Shown here one piece after another: positions 7,528-14,762 of a stretch of DNA of 18,462 nucleotides; position 1 is the first letter of the stretch; the number at the start of each line of letters is the position of its first letter. Below the pieces are notes generated by a model, which made no database searches, was not told where the DNA came from, and worked only from the letters and a program-made list of their open reading frames with translations. Both the position numbers and the translations under genes were made by a program. The stretch is from an uncultured Acidobacteriota bacterium. Lineage in GTDB: Bacteria > Acidobacteriota > Vicinamibacteria > Vicinamibacterales > UBA8438. The DNA is taken from contig CAJWMX010000010.1 in assembly GCA_913043805.1 (NCBI GenBank), positions 1-18,462 on the forward strand. Reading direction: 5' to 3'.

Positions 7528-9138
7528 TCAGTCTCCATACCCGGGGGGAGGGGTGAAACCGCCGATCTCGTCAGCCATGAGTCTGGCGAACTCGATGGTG
7601 GTGTTGTCGTGGTAGGCGGGCCCGATGGCCTGAAGACCGATCGGCAATCCATCGGTCGAGGGGCCGGTGGGGAAGACCGTGCTAGGGAGGTAGCCCAGCG
7701 TCGCGAGGCCTGCCCAGAACGACTGGCCGAAAGCAGGTGCCGCGACGCCGTCTACCGCCAGCGTGCGTTCGGCGCGGGCTCTCTGGTCATGGGGGAACGC
7801 CGTAGTCGCCATGATGGGACACAGCACAAGGTCCCAGTTGCTGAAGAAACGTCGCCAAGCCAGGCGGATATGCGTCCGTTCGTTGTTTGACTCCAGCCAG
7901 TCGCGATGATGGAGCACGGCAGCCTGGGCGCTGATGGCGGGCCAGCTATCGTCTGAGCGGTCGAATTGCCCGGCCAGGCGGCGAGCCTGGGCGAACTGCT
8001 CGTCCCCGACGTTCGCCCCCGTTACCGAACCGAGCAGCTTCGTGTAGGTGGCGTGGTGGTGGGACGGCGAGAAGTCGGGTCGGACCGAATCAGACACGGT
8101 TGCCCCCAGACGTCCGAGCATGTCCGCAAGCTGTTGGATACGGCCGCTAATCTCGTTTGAAGGAGGAGACAGTTCGTGGGTTGGCCAGACGGCCACACGC
8201 AGGTCGCTGAGGCGTCTGGCGCGCGGCGGAGGGAGCTCCAGGCGCCAGCCGGGGGCATCCAGCGCGTCCGGTCCTGTCACGATGCCCATGGCCAGGCTGA
8301 GGTCCTCCGCGCAACGAGCCATCGGGCCCACCACGGCCAGATCGGTCTGGGACACGCGGCCAGGCAGAGCCTGTCCCCGGCGCGACACGATGCCCCATGT
8401 GGGCTTGTGACCGTAGACACCGCAGTAGTGAGCAGGGTTACGGATCGAGCCTCCGATGTCCGAGCCGCTCTCGAGCGCGCACAATCCGGCCGCCAGCGCG
8501 GCCGCCGAGCCGCCGGATGAGCCGCCCGGCGTGCGCGTTAGATCCCACGGATTGCTGGTCGTGCCATAGATGTCGTTGTAGCTCTGGTAGTCGCCGAGCG
8601 CGATCGGCACGTTGGTCTTGCCCAGAAAGTGCGCGCCTGCCTGCTTGAAGCGCGTCACGACATCCGCGTCGACCGACGCGATGTTGTCGGCGAACCGCGG
8701 GAAGCCCCAGGTGGTCGGGAGCCCTGCCAGGTCGTACGACTCCTTGATGGTCATCGGGACCCCGTGCAGCGGGCCCACCTCGACGCTCCTTCCAAGGGCG
8801 GCGTCGGCGGATCTGGCGGCATCCATCGCACGCTCGAAGTCCCGCGCCACCACCGCGTTGATCTCTCGGTCGAACCGCTCGATCCGACCGATGAAGTAGC
8901 GGGTCAGCTCCTCGGCGCTGATCTCTTTCGTTCGGATCAGGCCAGCGAGCTCGGTGGCGGTCCGATGGGCGAACGGAGTCGAGGTCTGGCTCTGAGCCAG
9001 TGTCCGGGTGTCGCTGATGGCGGCCACGCCGGCCAGGGCGCTGGCTTGGGAAAGAAAGGTCCTGCGAGATACGTGTGACAACGGCGACGCCTCCACCTGA
9101 CAGCTTACCCGGATGGCGAGTTGGTGGGGCGTGCTCAC
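7528..9138 (-). CDS. Amidase (amidase signature family), Tat-exported
   Basis: A 536-residue enzyme of the amidase signature family, which hydrolyses amide bonds with a Ser-cisSer-Lys triad. Visible residues: Lys132 in PMTIKESYD, the cis-Ser in TPGGSSGGSAAA (207 or 208), and nucleophile Ser231 in SGSDIGGSIRNPAHYCG. The VYGHKPT segment follows as expected. A twin-arginine signal SRRTFLSQASALAG (24-37) indicates export in folded form. GTG 9138 overlaps the upstream stop as GTGA and leaves 23 residues before the Tat motif. An alternative TTG at 9081, with GGTGGAGG 8 bases upstream, would give a more usual short n-region. Substrate unknown; the family includes acylamidases and nitrile-linked amidases. 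Intact. Confidence 0.92.
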   Translation of the reverse strand: MSTPHQLAIRVSCQVEASPLSHVSRRTFLSQASALAGVAAISDTRTLAQSQTSTPFAHRTATELAGLIRTKEISAEELTRYFIGRIERFDREINAVVARDFERAMDAARSADAALGRSVEVGPLHGVPMTIKESYDLAGLPTTWGFPRFADNIASVDADVVTRFKQAGAHFLGKTNVPIALGDYQSYNDIYGTTSNPWDLTRTPGGSSGGSAAALAAGLCALESGSDIGGSIRNPAHYCGVYGHKPTWGIVSRRGQALPGRVSQTDLAVVGPMARCAEDLSLAMGIVTGPDALDAPGWRLELPPPRARRLSDLRVAVWPTHELSPPSNEISGRIQQLADMLGRLGATVSDSVRPDFSPSHHHATYTKLLGSVTGANVGDEQFAQARRLAGQFDRSDDSWPAISAQAAVLHHRDWLESNNERTHIRLAWRRFFSNWDLVLCPIMATTAFPHDQRARAERTLAVDGVAAPAFGQSFWAGLATLGYLPSTVFPTGPSTDGLPIGLQAIGPAYHDNTTIEFARLMADEIGGFTPPPGYGD

Positions 9139-9581
9139 TCGGACCGCGGGTGGAGCCGGTACACGAAACGGTCGGCCGGGAACCCCTCGAGCTCGCCGGG
9201 CCTCCCGACCAGGACGGCCTGGAGGGGATAGATCTGATCGCCGAATCTCACGCGAACCCTGGGGTCGACCCGGATGTGGTCGAACCAGGCACGTCCCTCA
9301 GCGGGGTCGATGAACAGCTCACCGTTCCGGACGACGTAGTTCAGCTCGACCGAATAGGGATCGTCCGGTCGCGTCTCGAGGTCGAGGTTCTGGTCGGTCA
9401 CGAACGACCAGTCGGTGACCGGGTCCTCGATGAGGGTCCCCGACAGTGCGACACCCGGGATCGCGTAGAACGGTCCGCCGCGGGTGAGGGTGAGCGCCAG
9501 CAGGAGCGCGACACTGATGGCGAGCCCTGCCCCGGCCGCCTTGAGTACCGTGGTGAGCTGCGCCTCGGTCGGCGCCTTCAT
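9135..9581 (-). CDS. Membrane-anchored split-barrel-like protein of unknown function
   Basis: A 148-residue protein with one N-terminal membrane segment (about 13-33) and a soluble domain: GPFYAIPGVALSGTLIEDPV, DWSFVTDQNLDLETRPDD, PYSVELNYVVRNGELFIDPA and HIRVDPRVRVRFGDQIYPLQ. The order of TDWSFVxDxxxxxLETRP, ELxID, and DPRVRVRxGxxxYPLxAVxV is like flavin/F420 split-barrel proteins of the pyridoxamine-phosphate-oxidase fold, but no cofactor residue can be assigned. ATG 9581 overlaps the stop of the DUF1566-like gene (ATGA) and the TGA overlaps the amidase GTG (GTGA), so all three are probably co-translated. The fold is a tentative inference. Confidence 0.55.
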   Translation of the reverse strand: MKAPTEAQLTTVLKAAGAGLAISVALLLALTLTRGGPFYAIPGVALSGTLIEDPVTDWSFVTDQNLDLETRPDDPYSVELNYVVRNGELFIDPAEGRAWFDHIRVDPRVRVRFGDQIYPLQAVLVGRPGELEGFPADRFVYRLHPRSE

Positions 9582-10150
9582 TCCGCCACGGCGTACGGGC
9601 CTGGAGTCGGGTCGATTGACACCTCCCCGCCCACATCGCCGTCACGTACCGCCCATGGTACGAAGCTGCTGTTCAGGTCGGCGTCGGTCTGCTCGCCGGT
9701 GCCGAAGTCGAGGGCCCACGCCACGCCCGCTTCTGGGTTGCCTCGTCGCGACCAGTACGGATGGCTCTGCACGTTGCGAAACGGTCCAGGATTGTCGGCC
9801 GAGATGCCATCTTTCGAGACGAGGTTCCCCATCTCACTGTTGGTGCAGTTGAGGCCCCGGCAGGTTTCATCAAAGGTCAGAGGAAGCCGCCAGTCGGAGA
9901 ACCCGGCAATACGCAGGCCGCTGGCCCATCGGCTCGCCTCTTCCCACGTCATTACCCCGTCCTCGTCCGCGCCCGAGCTCTTGGCCCAGTTCGCGTCGCC
10001 GAGCCACGTGATCCGCTGGGTCGTGTCATAGATGAGCGTCACACCGTCGTAGGTACCCCGGTCGATCAGCTCGGCTCGCGTCTCGGTTGTAAGTCCCAGA
10101 CTCAGGCCCACCGCCCCAAGAAGTGTGACCCACCCGTGTGTTCGCCTCAT
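9578..10150 (-). CDS. Secreted DUF1566/PEP-CTERM-like protein lacking the sorting signal
   Basis: A 190-residue protein with signal peptide (about 1-26). The body has the pattern LIYDTTQRITWLGDANWAKS, DGVMTWEEASRWASGLRIAG, FSDWRLPLTFDETCRG, SEMGNL and PWAVRDGDVGG, which is common in exosortase-dependent PEP-CTERM proteins and DUF1566/Lcl-type domains. Those proteins normally continue into Pro-Glu-Pro and a C-terminal helix with an Arg tail. This one stops at GPYAVAE, with its TGA inside the next gene's ATG, so it should be freely secreted. GGGAGAG lies just upstream of ATG 10150. Two Cys (CRGLNC) may form a disulfide. Confidence 0.62.
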   Translation of the reverse strand: MRRTHGWVTLLGAVGLSLGLTTETRAELIDRGTYDGVTLIYDTTQRITWLGDANWAKSSGADEDGVMTWEEASRWASGLRIAGFSDWRLPLTFDETCRGLNCTNSEMGNLVSKDGISADNPGPFRNVQSHPYWSRRGNPEAGVAWALDFGTGEQTDADLNSSFVPWAVRDGDVGGEVSIDPTPGPYAVAE

Positions 10151-10361
10151 CGTGCTCTCCCGTCCGCCCGATTTCCTGCCATTCTCTTTCTGTATTGTCT
10201 CCCGAGCGGCGGGGTCACGTAACGGTGGTTGTTTGCCCAGGTCTGACCATGGGTACGAATGTGGGAGACGAGCCCGTCTAAAGCGTGCCAGCGACCTTGA
10301 AACCGTAGCGTCGATCCAGGCTCGCGTTACGGGGACTCGACGGTTCCACCAAGGTCGGGAC
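10151..10361. other. Intergenic gap, no gene seen
   Basis: About 210 bases between the cyclotransferase::GNAT stop and the DUF1566-like start. Neither strand has a protein-like frame of any length, and I found no convincing promoter or hairpin plus T-run. It probably contains the 5' leader of the DUF1566-split barrel-amidase group, because it is one of the few non-overlapping spaces in the minus-strand run. Confidence 0.5.
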
Positions 10362-10823
10362 CTACAGGTTGCGACACATCCAGACGCTGGGAATCTCGAC
10401 CGAGAAGCCGGCCTTCTGGTAGGCGCGTCGCGCTGGAGCGTGGCTCGGGTCGCCGCCGGTGGCGACCGTCGCGACCTTCATGCCTGCCTCCGTCATGCGG
10501 TCTACGGCGAAGTCGTACATTCGTGTCCCGATGCCGGCGCCTCCATACGATGGGTCTGCCGCGTTCAAACCGATCTCGGCCACGTAGTCCGCGACGCTCT
10601 CGTTCGCATACAGCGCACGCACGTCACTGGCCGGGACCGTCATGAGGACCCCGTAGGTCCGATTGCCGGCATCGCGGACGAGCGTCGCCCGCGCCCCGAT
10701 GCGCAGGCCGAAGCCGTCGACGTACCCGACCGTGGCTCCGGACGGTCGAATCCCCTTGGACGCGAGCGCCGCCTCGTCCATGAAGAGCCCGTAGAAGAAG
10801 ACGGCGAGATCTTCAGCTGGCAT
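10362..10823 (-). CDS. Chimera: gamma-glutamylcyclotransferase-like N-part fused to GNAT C-part
   Basis: The 153-residue frame is open, but its halves belong to different families. Residues 7-80 (AVFFYGLFMDEAALASKGIR, YVDGFGLRIGARATLV, RTYGVLMTVPASDVRALYA) match the beta-barrel of gamma-glutamylcyclotransferase/AIG2-like proteins, with the FYGLFM ligand-binding loop. Residues 83-153 (EIGLNAADPSYGGAGIGTRM, ATVATGGDPSHAPARRAYQK, AGFSVEIPSVWMCRNL) match the C-terminal half of a GNAT acetyltransferase, including the GGAGIG acetyl-CoA loop. The join is at about residues 80-84 (10572-10590). Each partner lacks its other half, so the product is probably inactive. The start overlaps the upstream ORF by 11 bases. 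A functional fusion is possible but less likely. Confidence 0.72.
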   Translation of the reverse strand: MPAEDLAVFFYGLFMDEAALASKGIRPSGATVGYVDGFGLRIGARATLVRDAGNRTYGVLMTVPASDVRALYANESVADYVAEIGLNAADPSYGGAGIGTRMYDFAVDRMTEAGMKVATVATGGDPSHAPARRAYQKAGFSVEIPSVWMCRNL

Positions 10824-11808
10824 GGCGGTCGACGGACGGGGCGGAGCCTGGCGTGCGGTCCACGGTTTGCAGGGTCAGGCAGGTGTAGCCGTAGTCGTCG
10901 CCATGCGCTTCGTACATCTCTCGCTCCCGCCGAGCCGTGGTGTAGATCTCGAGCTCGCCCCGCTTCGCGATCGCCTCACGCAGCGGCACCTCCAGTCCGG
11001 CATAGTACGCGCGCCAGTCGCTCGCCGGCAGCCGGAGTGAGCTGAGGAGCCGGAAGCTGGCTTGCCGCGCCTGCTCGATCCGTGTCGCCTCGTCGCGCAT
11101 GTCGGGATACTCGCGTTCGAAAAACGCGCGCGCTTCCCCGGCCGGATCGGCCGTGAACCAGACCAGCTCGGACACCACCAGGCACCCCCCAGGGCGCAGC
11201 AGCGGTCGCCACCGCCTGAGGGCGTTCTCGAAGCCGATGGCGTAGGCGCTGCCTTCCGCCCAGACAAGGTCGAAATCCGATCCGAGCTGGCTGACGTCCG
11301 CCATGTCGGCGGCAACCGTCGTGATGTGGTCGATGACTCCATGCTTTCTGGCTCTCCCGCGCAGGGTGTCGAGGAACGGCCGGTGGATGTCGACCGCCCA
11401 GCTCACCGGCAGCCGCGGCTCGTCGGCCAGGACGCTCCCCAGCGTCTGCCCGTCGAGATATTCCATGACCAGATACGCGACCCGACCATCCGGAGTGTCG
11501 GCGAACCCGAAGTCGGTGACGTCGACGACGTTGGGGTGCCGGAGCCGTCCAGCGGCCTCGGCTTCCCGGCGGAACCGTTCCACGAACTCGGGGCTTTGCG
11601 AGAAATGGGGATGGATGACCTTCACCGCCACCGGGCGTTTGGTCCCGACGTGGGTGGCCTTGTAGACGGCACCCATCCCGCCGGCGCCCAGCTTCTCGCC
11701 GATCTCATACTTGCCATCGAGAAGACCGGCCGCGCGCAGGTTGTCTTCTGGGGAACTGCCGACCGCCGGAGTGGGCACCGCGTCGGGAGGCGGCGACAGC
11801 GGGGTCAT
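10813..11808 (-). CDS. Chimera: Ser/Thr protein kinase N-lobe fused to SAM methyltransferase lacking motif I
   Basis: A 331-residue open frame. Residues 34-140 are a Hanks-type kinase N-lobe: LGAGGMGAVYKA glycine loop (40-51), AVKV with Lys63, FRREAEAAGRL helix C, and VMEYLDGQTLGSVL hinge. After LPVSWAVDI the kinase should continue to HRDLKPEN and DFG, but instead residues 138-331 match a class I methyltransferase from its second motif on: VDIHRPFLDTLRGRARKHGV, FDLVWAEGSAYAIGFENALR, WRPLLRPGGCLVVSELVW and GDDYGYTCLTLQ. The kinase lacks its catalytic and metal loops and the methyltransferase lacks the Gly-rich SAM loop, so neither activity is expected. The join (AVDI, 11386-11397) fits both families, suggesting a short-homology deletion. 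Each parental identity is strong. Confidence 0.82.
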   Translation of the reverse strand: MTPLSPPPDAVPTPAVGSSPEDNLRAAGLLDGKYEIGEKLGAGGMGAVYKATHVGTKRPVAVKVIHPHFSQSPEFVERFRREAEAAGRLRHPNVVDVTDFGFADTPDGRVAYLVMEYLDGQTLGSVLADEPRLPVSWAVDIHRPFLDTLRGRARKHGVIDHITTVAADMADVSQLGSDFDLVWAEGSAYAIGFENALRRWRPLLRPGGCLVVSELVWFTADPAGEARAFFEREYPDMRDEATRIEQARQASFRLLSSLRLPASDWRAYYAGLEVPLREAIAKRGELEIYTTARREREMYEAHGDDYGYTCLTLQTVDRTPGSAPSVDRHAS

Positions 11809-11862
11809 CGGGTCGATTCTACCGGCTCCAGCGTTGCGAGTCGGCCGGCAGGCGGATGCTCG

Positions 11863-13323
11863 CTAGGCCAGTTCGGGCGCCTTGGAGGGGCCGGACGCCA
11901 GGGTCACCGAGACGCAGACCCCCACGTTGACCAGCAATGCCACGATGCCCGCGTGGATATTCCATGGCTCTGGCTGACCCGCGGCCAGTAGGCCGGTATA
12001 GACCGTCGTCCCGGCCACCATGCCGGCGAGAGCGGCCCGTGTGGTGAGCCGCGCCCATCCCACTCCCAGGATGAAGAGAGGCGCCACCTGCGCGAGGATC
12101 TCCATCTTCAGCTCGGTCAGCCCCCACAGGGTGATGCGCGGGTTGAGCGCGATCGTCACCAGTCCGCCCACCAGGACCCAGGACACCCGCTTGCCTGTCC
12201 GGGTCAGACGCGTTTCGTCGGCGTGTCGCAAGAGCGTCGTGCCTAGCACGTCCTTGGCCAGGATCGACGAGAGGCTGAGCAGCACCGAGTCGGCGGTCGA
12301 CATGATGGCGCTGACCACGGCCACAATTACCACCAGGCTCAGGCCGTAGAGCAGCGGTTCGCTCTGCCCCCACTGGGCCAGCAGCATCGGTAGCACCTGA
12401 TCCGCCTCGATCGGTCCGTCGGTGGCCAGGTCCCGGATGGCGATAACTCCCACCAGGAACACCACACCAGTAGTGACCATCGGCAGGAACACCATGATGC
12501 CGAACGACCGGCGGAGCGCGGCGCTGTCCCGTGCGGCGAAGATGCGCTGGATGGCGTGGGGATACACCGACCCGGACAGGCCGATGAGCAGGAGCGTGCT
12601 GATCCAGTTCCGCGAGACGTCCCAGCTGGGCACGGCAACTTTCTCGGGGGAGTGTACGGCGATCCAGGTGGTCACTTCTCCCAGGTGCGTCGGCGAAGGG
12701 GCCACGGCGAGCAGCAGTCCGGTCAGCCCCATGACCAGCATCAGCCCCTGCACCGAGTCGGTCCAGGCCACCGCGCGCATGCCACCAACCGTTTCGTAGA
12801 CGAGCACCACGAGCGTGAGCAGTACCACCCCGACCCAGTAGGGGACCGCGCCGCCTGACAGCCCCGCGGTGATGTGCCCCATGGCCATCAGCTGCGCCAG
12901 GAGGTAGTTGGCGATGGCGGCCACCATCAGCACGTTGGCCAGCAGCGTCAGCGTGGGTGAGTTGAAGCGATGTGTGAACCAGTCACCCGGCGTGACGAAC
13001 CGGTGTCGGCGCGCGACGTGATGCAGGTAGGGAGCGAACAGGAGATAGGCGACGATGATCGCCATCATGAAGCCGACGCTCATCACCCACGAGAAGCCCA
13101 GACGATACGCTTCGCCTGGATAGCCGATGAGGGTGTTGCCGCTGTACTGCGTGGCGTACAGGGTGAGCAACAGTACAGGCCCCGACAGCTGTCGACCTGC
13201 CAGGTAGAAGTCGGAGAGGGAGTCGCTGGCCCGGTGCCGGCGGGCGGCGTAGCCCACCACCAGGATGGCGGCGAGATACAGGCCAACCGCCAGCACGGGG
13301 CCGGTCCCGAGCCCGTCGGTCAT
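11863..13323 (-). CDS. Sodium:solute symporter (SSS family)
   Basis: A 486-residue transporter with about 13 hydrophobic helices. Family marks include SDFYLAGRQLSGPVLLLTLY (about 35-54), YSGNTLIGYPGEAYRLGFSW, VYETVGGMRAVAWTDSVQG, the helix with SAIMSTADSVLLSLSSILAK and PLFILGVGW near the end. The SAIMSTADS segment forms part of the Na2 sodium site in this family. ATG 13323 was chosen because it overlaps the partner gene's stop as ATGA; the frame stays open upstream to 13434, but that would lie wholly inside the partner gene. It imports an unknown organic solute with sodium. Intact, stop TAG at 11863. Confidence 0.93.
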   Translation of the reverse strand: MTDGLGTGPVLAVGLYLAAILVVGYAARRHRASDSLSDFYLAGRQLSGPVLLLTLYATQYSGNTLIGYPGEAYRLGFSWVMSVGFMMAIIVAYLLFAPYLHHVARRHRFVTPGDWFTHRFNSPTLTLLANVLMVAAIANYLLAQLMAMGHITAGLSGGAVPYWVGVVLLTLVVLVYETVGGMRAVAWTDSVQGLMLVMGLTGLLLAVAPSPTHLGEVTTWIAVHSPEKVAVPSWDVSRNWISTLLLIGLSGSVYPHAIQRIFAARDSAALRRSFGIMVFLPMVTTGVVFLVGVIAIRDLATDGPIEADQVLPMLLAQWGQSEPLLYGLSLVVIVAVVSAIMSTADSVLLSLSSILAKDVLGTTLLRHADETRLTRTGKRVSWVLVGGLVTIALNPRITLWGLTELKMEILAQVAPLFILGVGWARLTTRAALAGMVAGTTVYTGLLAAGQPEPWNIHAGIVALLVNVGVCVSVTLASGPSKAPELA

Positions 13324-13589
13324 GGCTCGGGCTCCTGCTCCGGCCACATGCGGTGGACGACATAGGCGGTGAAGACCGCGACGCCGAAGGTGGCGGCCAG
13401 CGATACCACGACCCAGTGGGGCAGACCGAACCACAGCTGAAGCGGCGCATCGGCGGGCCAGTACCAGGGTACCGACAGACCGAACAGCAGGATGTAGACA
13501 AGCCAGATCCAGCGGGGGAAATGACGGGCTGGTCGGGGCGCCGCGTCAGGTTCGAGTGGGGCCTGGTCGGTCATCGGATCGGCGTCCAT
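13320..13589 (-). CDS. Small two-helix membrane partner of the symporter (DUF3311-like)
   Basis: An 89-residue protein with a charged, Pro-rich N-terminus and two membrane helices (about 27-46 and 56-79): RWIWLVYILLFGLSVPWYWP and HWVVVSLAATFGVAVFTAYV. Small two-helix proteins directly upstream of SSS transporters are a known arrangement (YhdT/PanF, DUF4212/ActP, DUF3311), and the ATGA overlap here supports a shared complex. A second Met at residue 6 could be the true start. The exact DUF number is uncertain. Confidence 0.7.
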   Translation of the reverse strand: MDADPMTDQAPLEPDAAPRPARHFPRWIWLVYILLFGLSVPWYWPADAPLQLWFGLPHWVVVSLAATFGVAVFTAYVVHRMWPEQEPEP

Positions 13590-13662
13590 CGAGGTCGGCC
13601 GCGTCGGTTGCGGTCAACTATCATAGGCGCCGAGACGCACACGGGGACCAAAGGAGCTGGCT

Positions 13663-14550
13663 ATGAGGGGTATGGCGGTACTCGGGATTCTGATGGCGGT
13701 CGCGATCGCCGCGCCGTCGGGCGCTCAGACCACCGCGCTCGAAGGAGTGATCGACTTCCACGTGCACGCTGGCCCCGACTCGCGGCCCCGTTCGGTCAGC
13801 GACATCGAGATCGCCCGCATCGCCAAGCGCTCGGGGATGCGCGGCTTCGTGCTCAAGAACCACTTCACCCAGACGGCTGACCGCGCCTGGATTGCCATGC
13901 AGGAGGTGCCCGGTATCGAGATCTTCGGTGGCGTGGCCCTGAACCATGCCGTGGGTGGGCTCAACCCCGAGGCCATCCGACAGATGGTCGACTTCTCGGG
14001 CGGTCGCGGAAGGGTCGTGTGGCTCCCTACCTTCGATGCCGAGTTCTGGATGACGCGAGCCGGCGACCCGGGCGAGTTCATCTCTGTGTCCCGCAACGGT
14101 CAACTGGTGCCCGAACTCGGTGAGATCTTCGACCTGGTGGCCGAGCACGACCTCGTTCTGGCTCTCGGGCACTCTTCGCCCGAGGAGGTCATCATGATGA
14201 TCCCCGAGGCCAAGCGGCGCGGCGTCGAGCAGATCCTGGTCACCCACGGCCTGGGCCAGAGCCCGACCGACGGTCAGGTGGCCGAGATGGTGGCCGAGGG
14301 CGCCATCATCGAGTTGGTCTGGATGTCGGCCATGGACAGCCCGGCCACCTTCAGTGGTTACGTCGAGGCCATCCAACGCCACGGCGCCGCTGGCTTCCTG
14401 CTCTCCTCCGACCTCGGTCAGGCCGGCAACCCGCTGCACCCAGACGGCTTGATCGCCTTCATGGACGCTCTCGGTGAGGCCGGCATCAGCGACGAGGACA
14501 TCGATCTGATGATCAGGAAGAACCCCGCGAAGCTGCTCGGGATCGAATAG
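13663..14550 (+). CDS. Secreted metal-dependent hydrolase, DUF6282/amidohydrolase-like
   Basis: A 295-residue protein with signal peptide MRGMAVLGILMAVAIAAPSG (cleavage near AQT) and ribosome site AAGGAG 6 bases before the ATG. The TIM-barrel metal motifs are visible: DFHVHAGPDS (His33, His35), Lys65/His67 in LKNHF, His170 in LALGHSS, His195 in VTHGLGQS and Asp250 in SSDLGQAGNPLHPDG. The latter and the opening are typical of DUF6282 members of the amidohydrolase superfamily. Substrate is unknown. It is the only plus-strand gene between the symporter run and the sdh operon and starts 73 bases from the divergent partner gene. Intact. Confidence 0.85.
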   Translation: MRGMAVLGILMAVAIAAPSGAQTTALEGVIDFHVHAGPDSRPRSVSDIEIARIAKRSGMRGFVLKNHFTQTADRAWIAMQEVPGIEIFGGVALNHAVGGLNPEAIRQMVDFSGGRGRVVWLPTFDAEFWMTRAGDPGEFISVSRNGQLVPELGEIFDLVAEHDLVLALGHSSPEEVIMMIPEAKRRGVEQILVTHGLGQSPTDGQVAEMVAEGAIIELVWMSAMDSPATFSGYVEAIQRHGAAGFLLSSDLGQAGNPLHPDGLIAFMDALGEAGISDEDIDLMIRKNPAKLLGIE

Positions 14551-14567
14551 GCGGCTTCGCCGGATCT

Positions 14568-14736
14568 GGCTACAGGCTTCAGGCTACGGGCTTCAGGCGC
14601 TCGGAAGAGCCACGGGAAGACTGTCCTTCCAGAGTGAAGACCTACAGCAAACGACGATGGCTGGGATGGGGCCGGATGCATCGTCATTGTCCGGATCCTT
14701 GGAGCGCCTGAAGCCCGAAGCCCGTAGCCCGAAGCC
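14568..14736. repeat. Inverted pair of heptad-repeat arrays (REPIN-like) between convergent genes
   Basis: The left arm 14568-14602 is five 7-base units: GGCTACA, GGCTTCA, GGCTACG, GGCTTCA, GGCGCTC. The right arm 14702-14736 is the inverse: GAGCGCC, TGAAGCC, CGAAGCC, CGTAGCC, CGAAGCC. Aligned without gaps the arms match at 30 of 35 positions, with the inner 14 bases identical. The 99-base spacer has a smaller stem (GACGATG/CATCGTC) and GGAAG/CTTCC. One more GGCTTCG unit lies at 14553-14559. The element sits between convergent genes, so it could fold into a bidirectional stop or act as a mobile REP doublet. No flanking target duplication is obvious. Confidence 0.8.
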
Positions 14737-14762
14737 GGGGCGCAGAAGTACTCCATGCGCCC

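Noticed and set aside
10813..11808. A new signalling enzyme combining kinase and methyltransferase activity
   Set aside because: The kinase HRD/DFG loops and the methyltransferase SAM loop are all missing, so the sequence reads as a deletion junction.
9075..11991. Long plus-strand frames opposite the amidase group and the kinase chimera
   Set aside because: No family features, while the minus strand has clear motifs over the same bases.
13621..14439. 272-codon minus-strand frame opposite the DUF6282 hydrolase
   Set aside because: The plus strand has a signal peptide, a ribosome site and metal motifs; the opposite frame is a His/Asp-rich shadow.
14568..14736. CRISPR array
   Set aside because: The units are 7 bases, contiguous and in opposite orientation in the two arms; there are no unique spacers between equal repeats.
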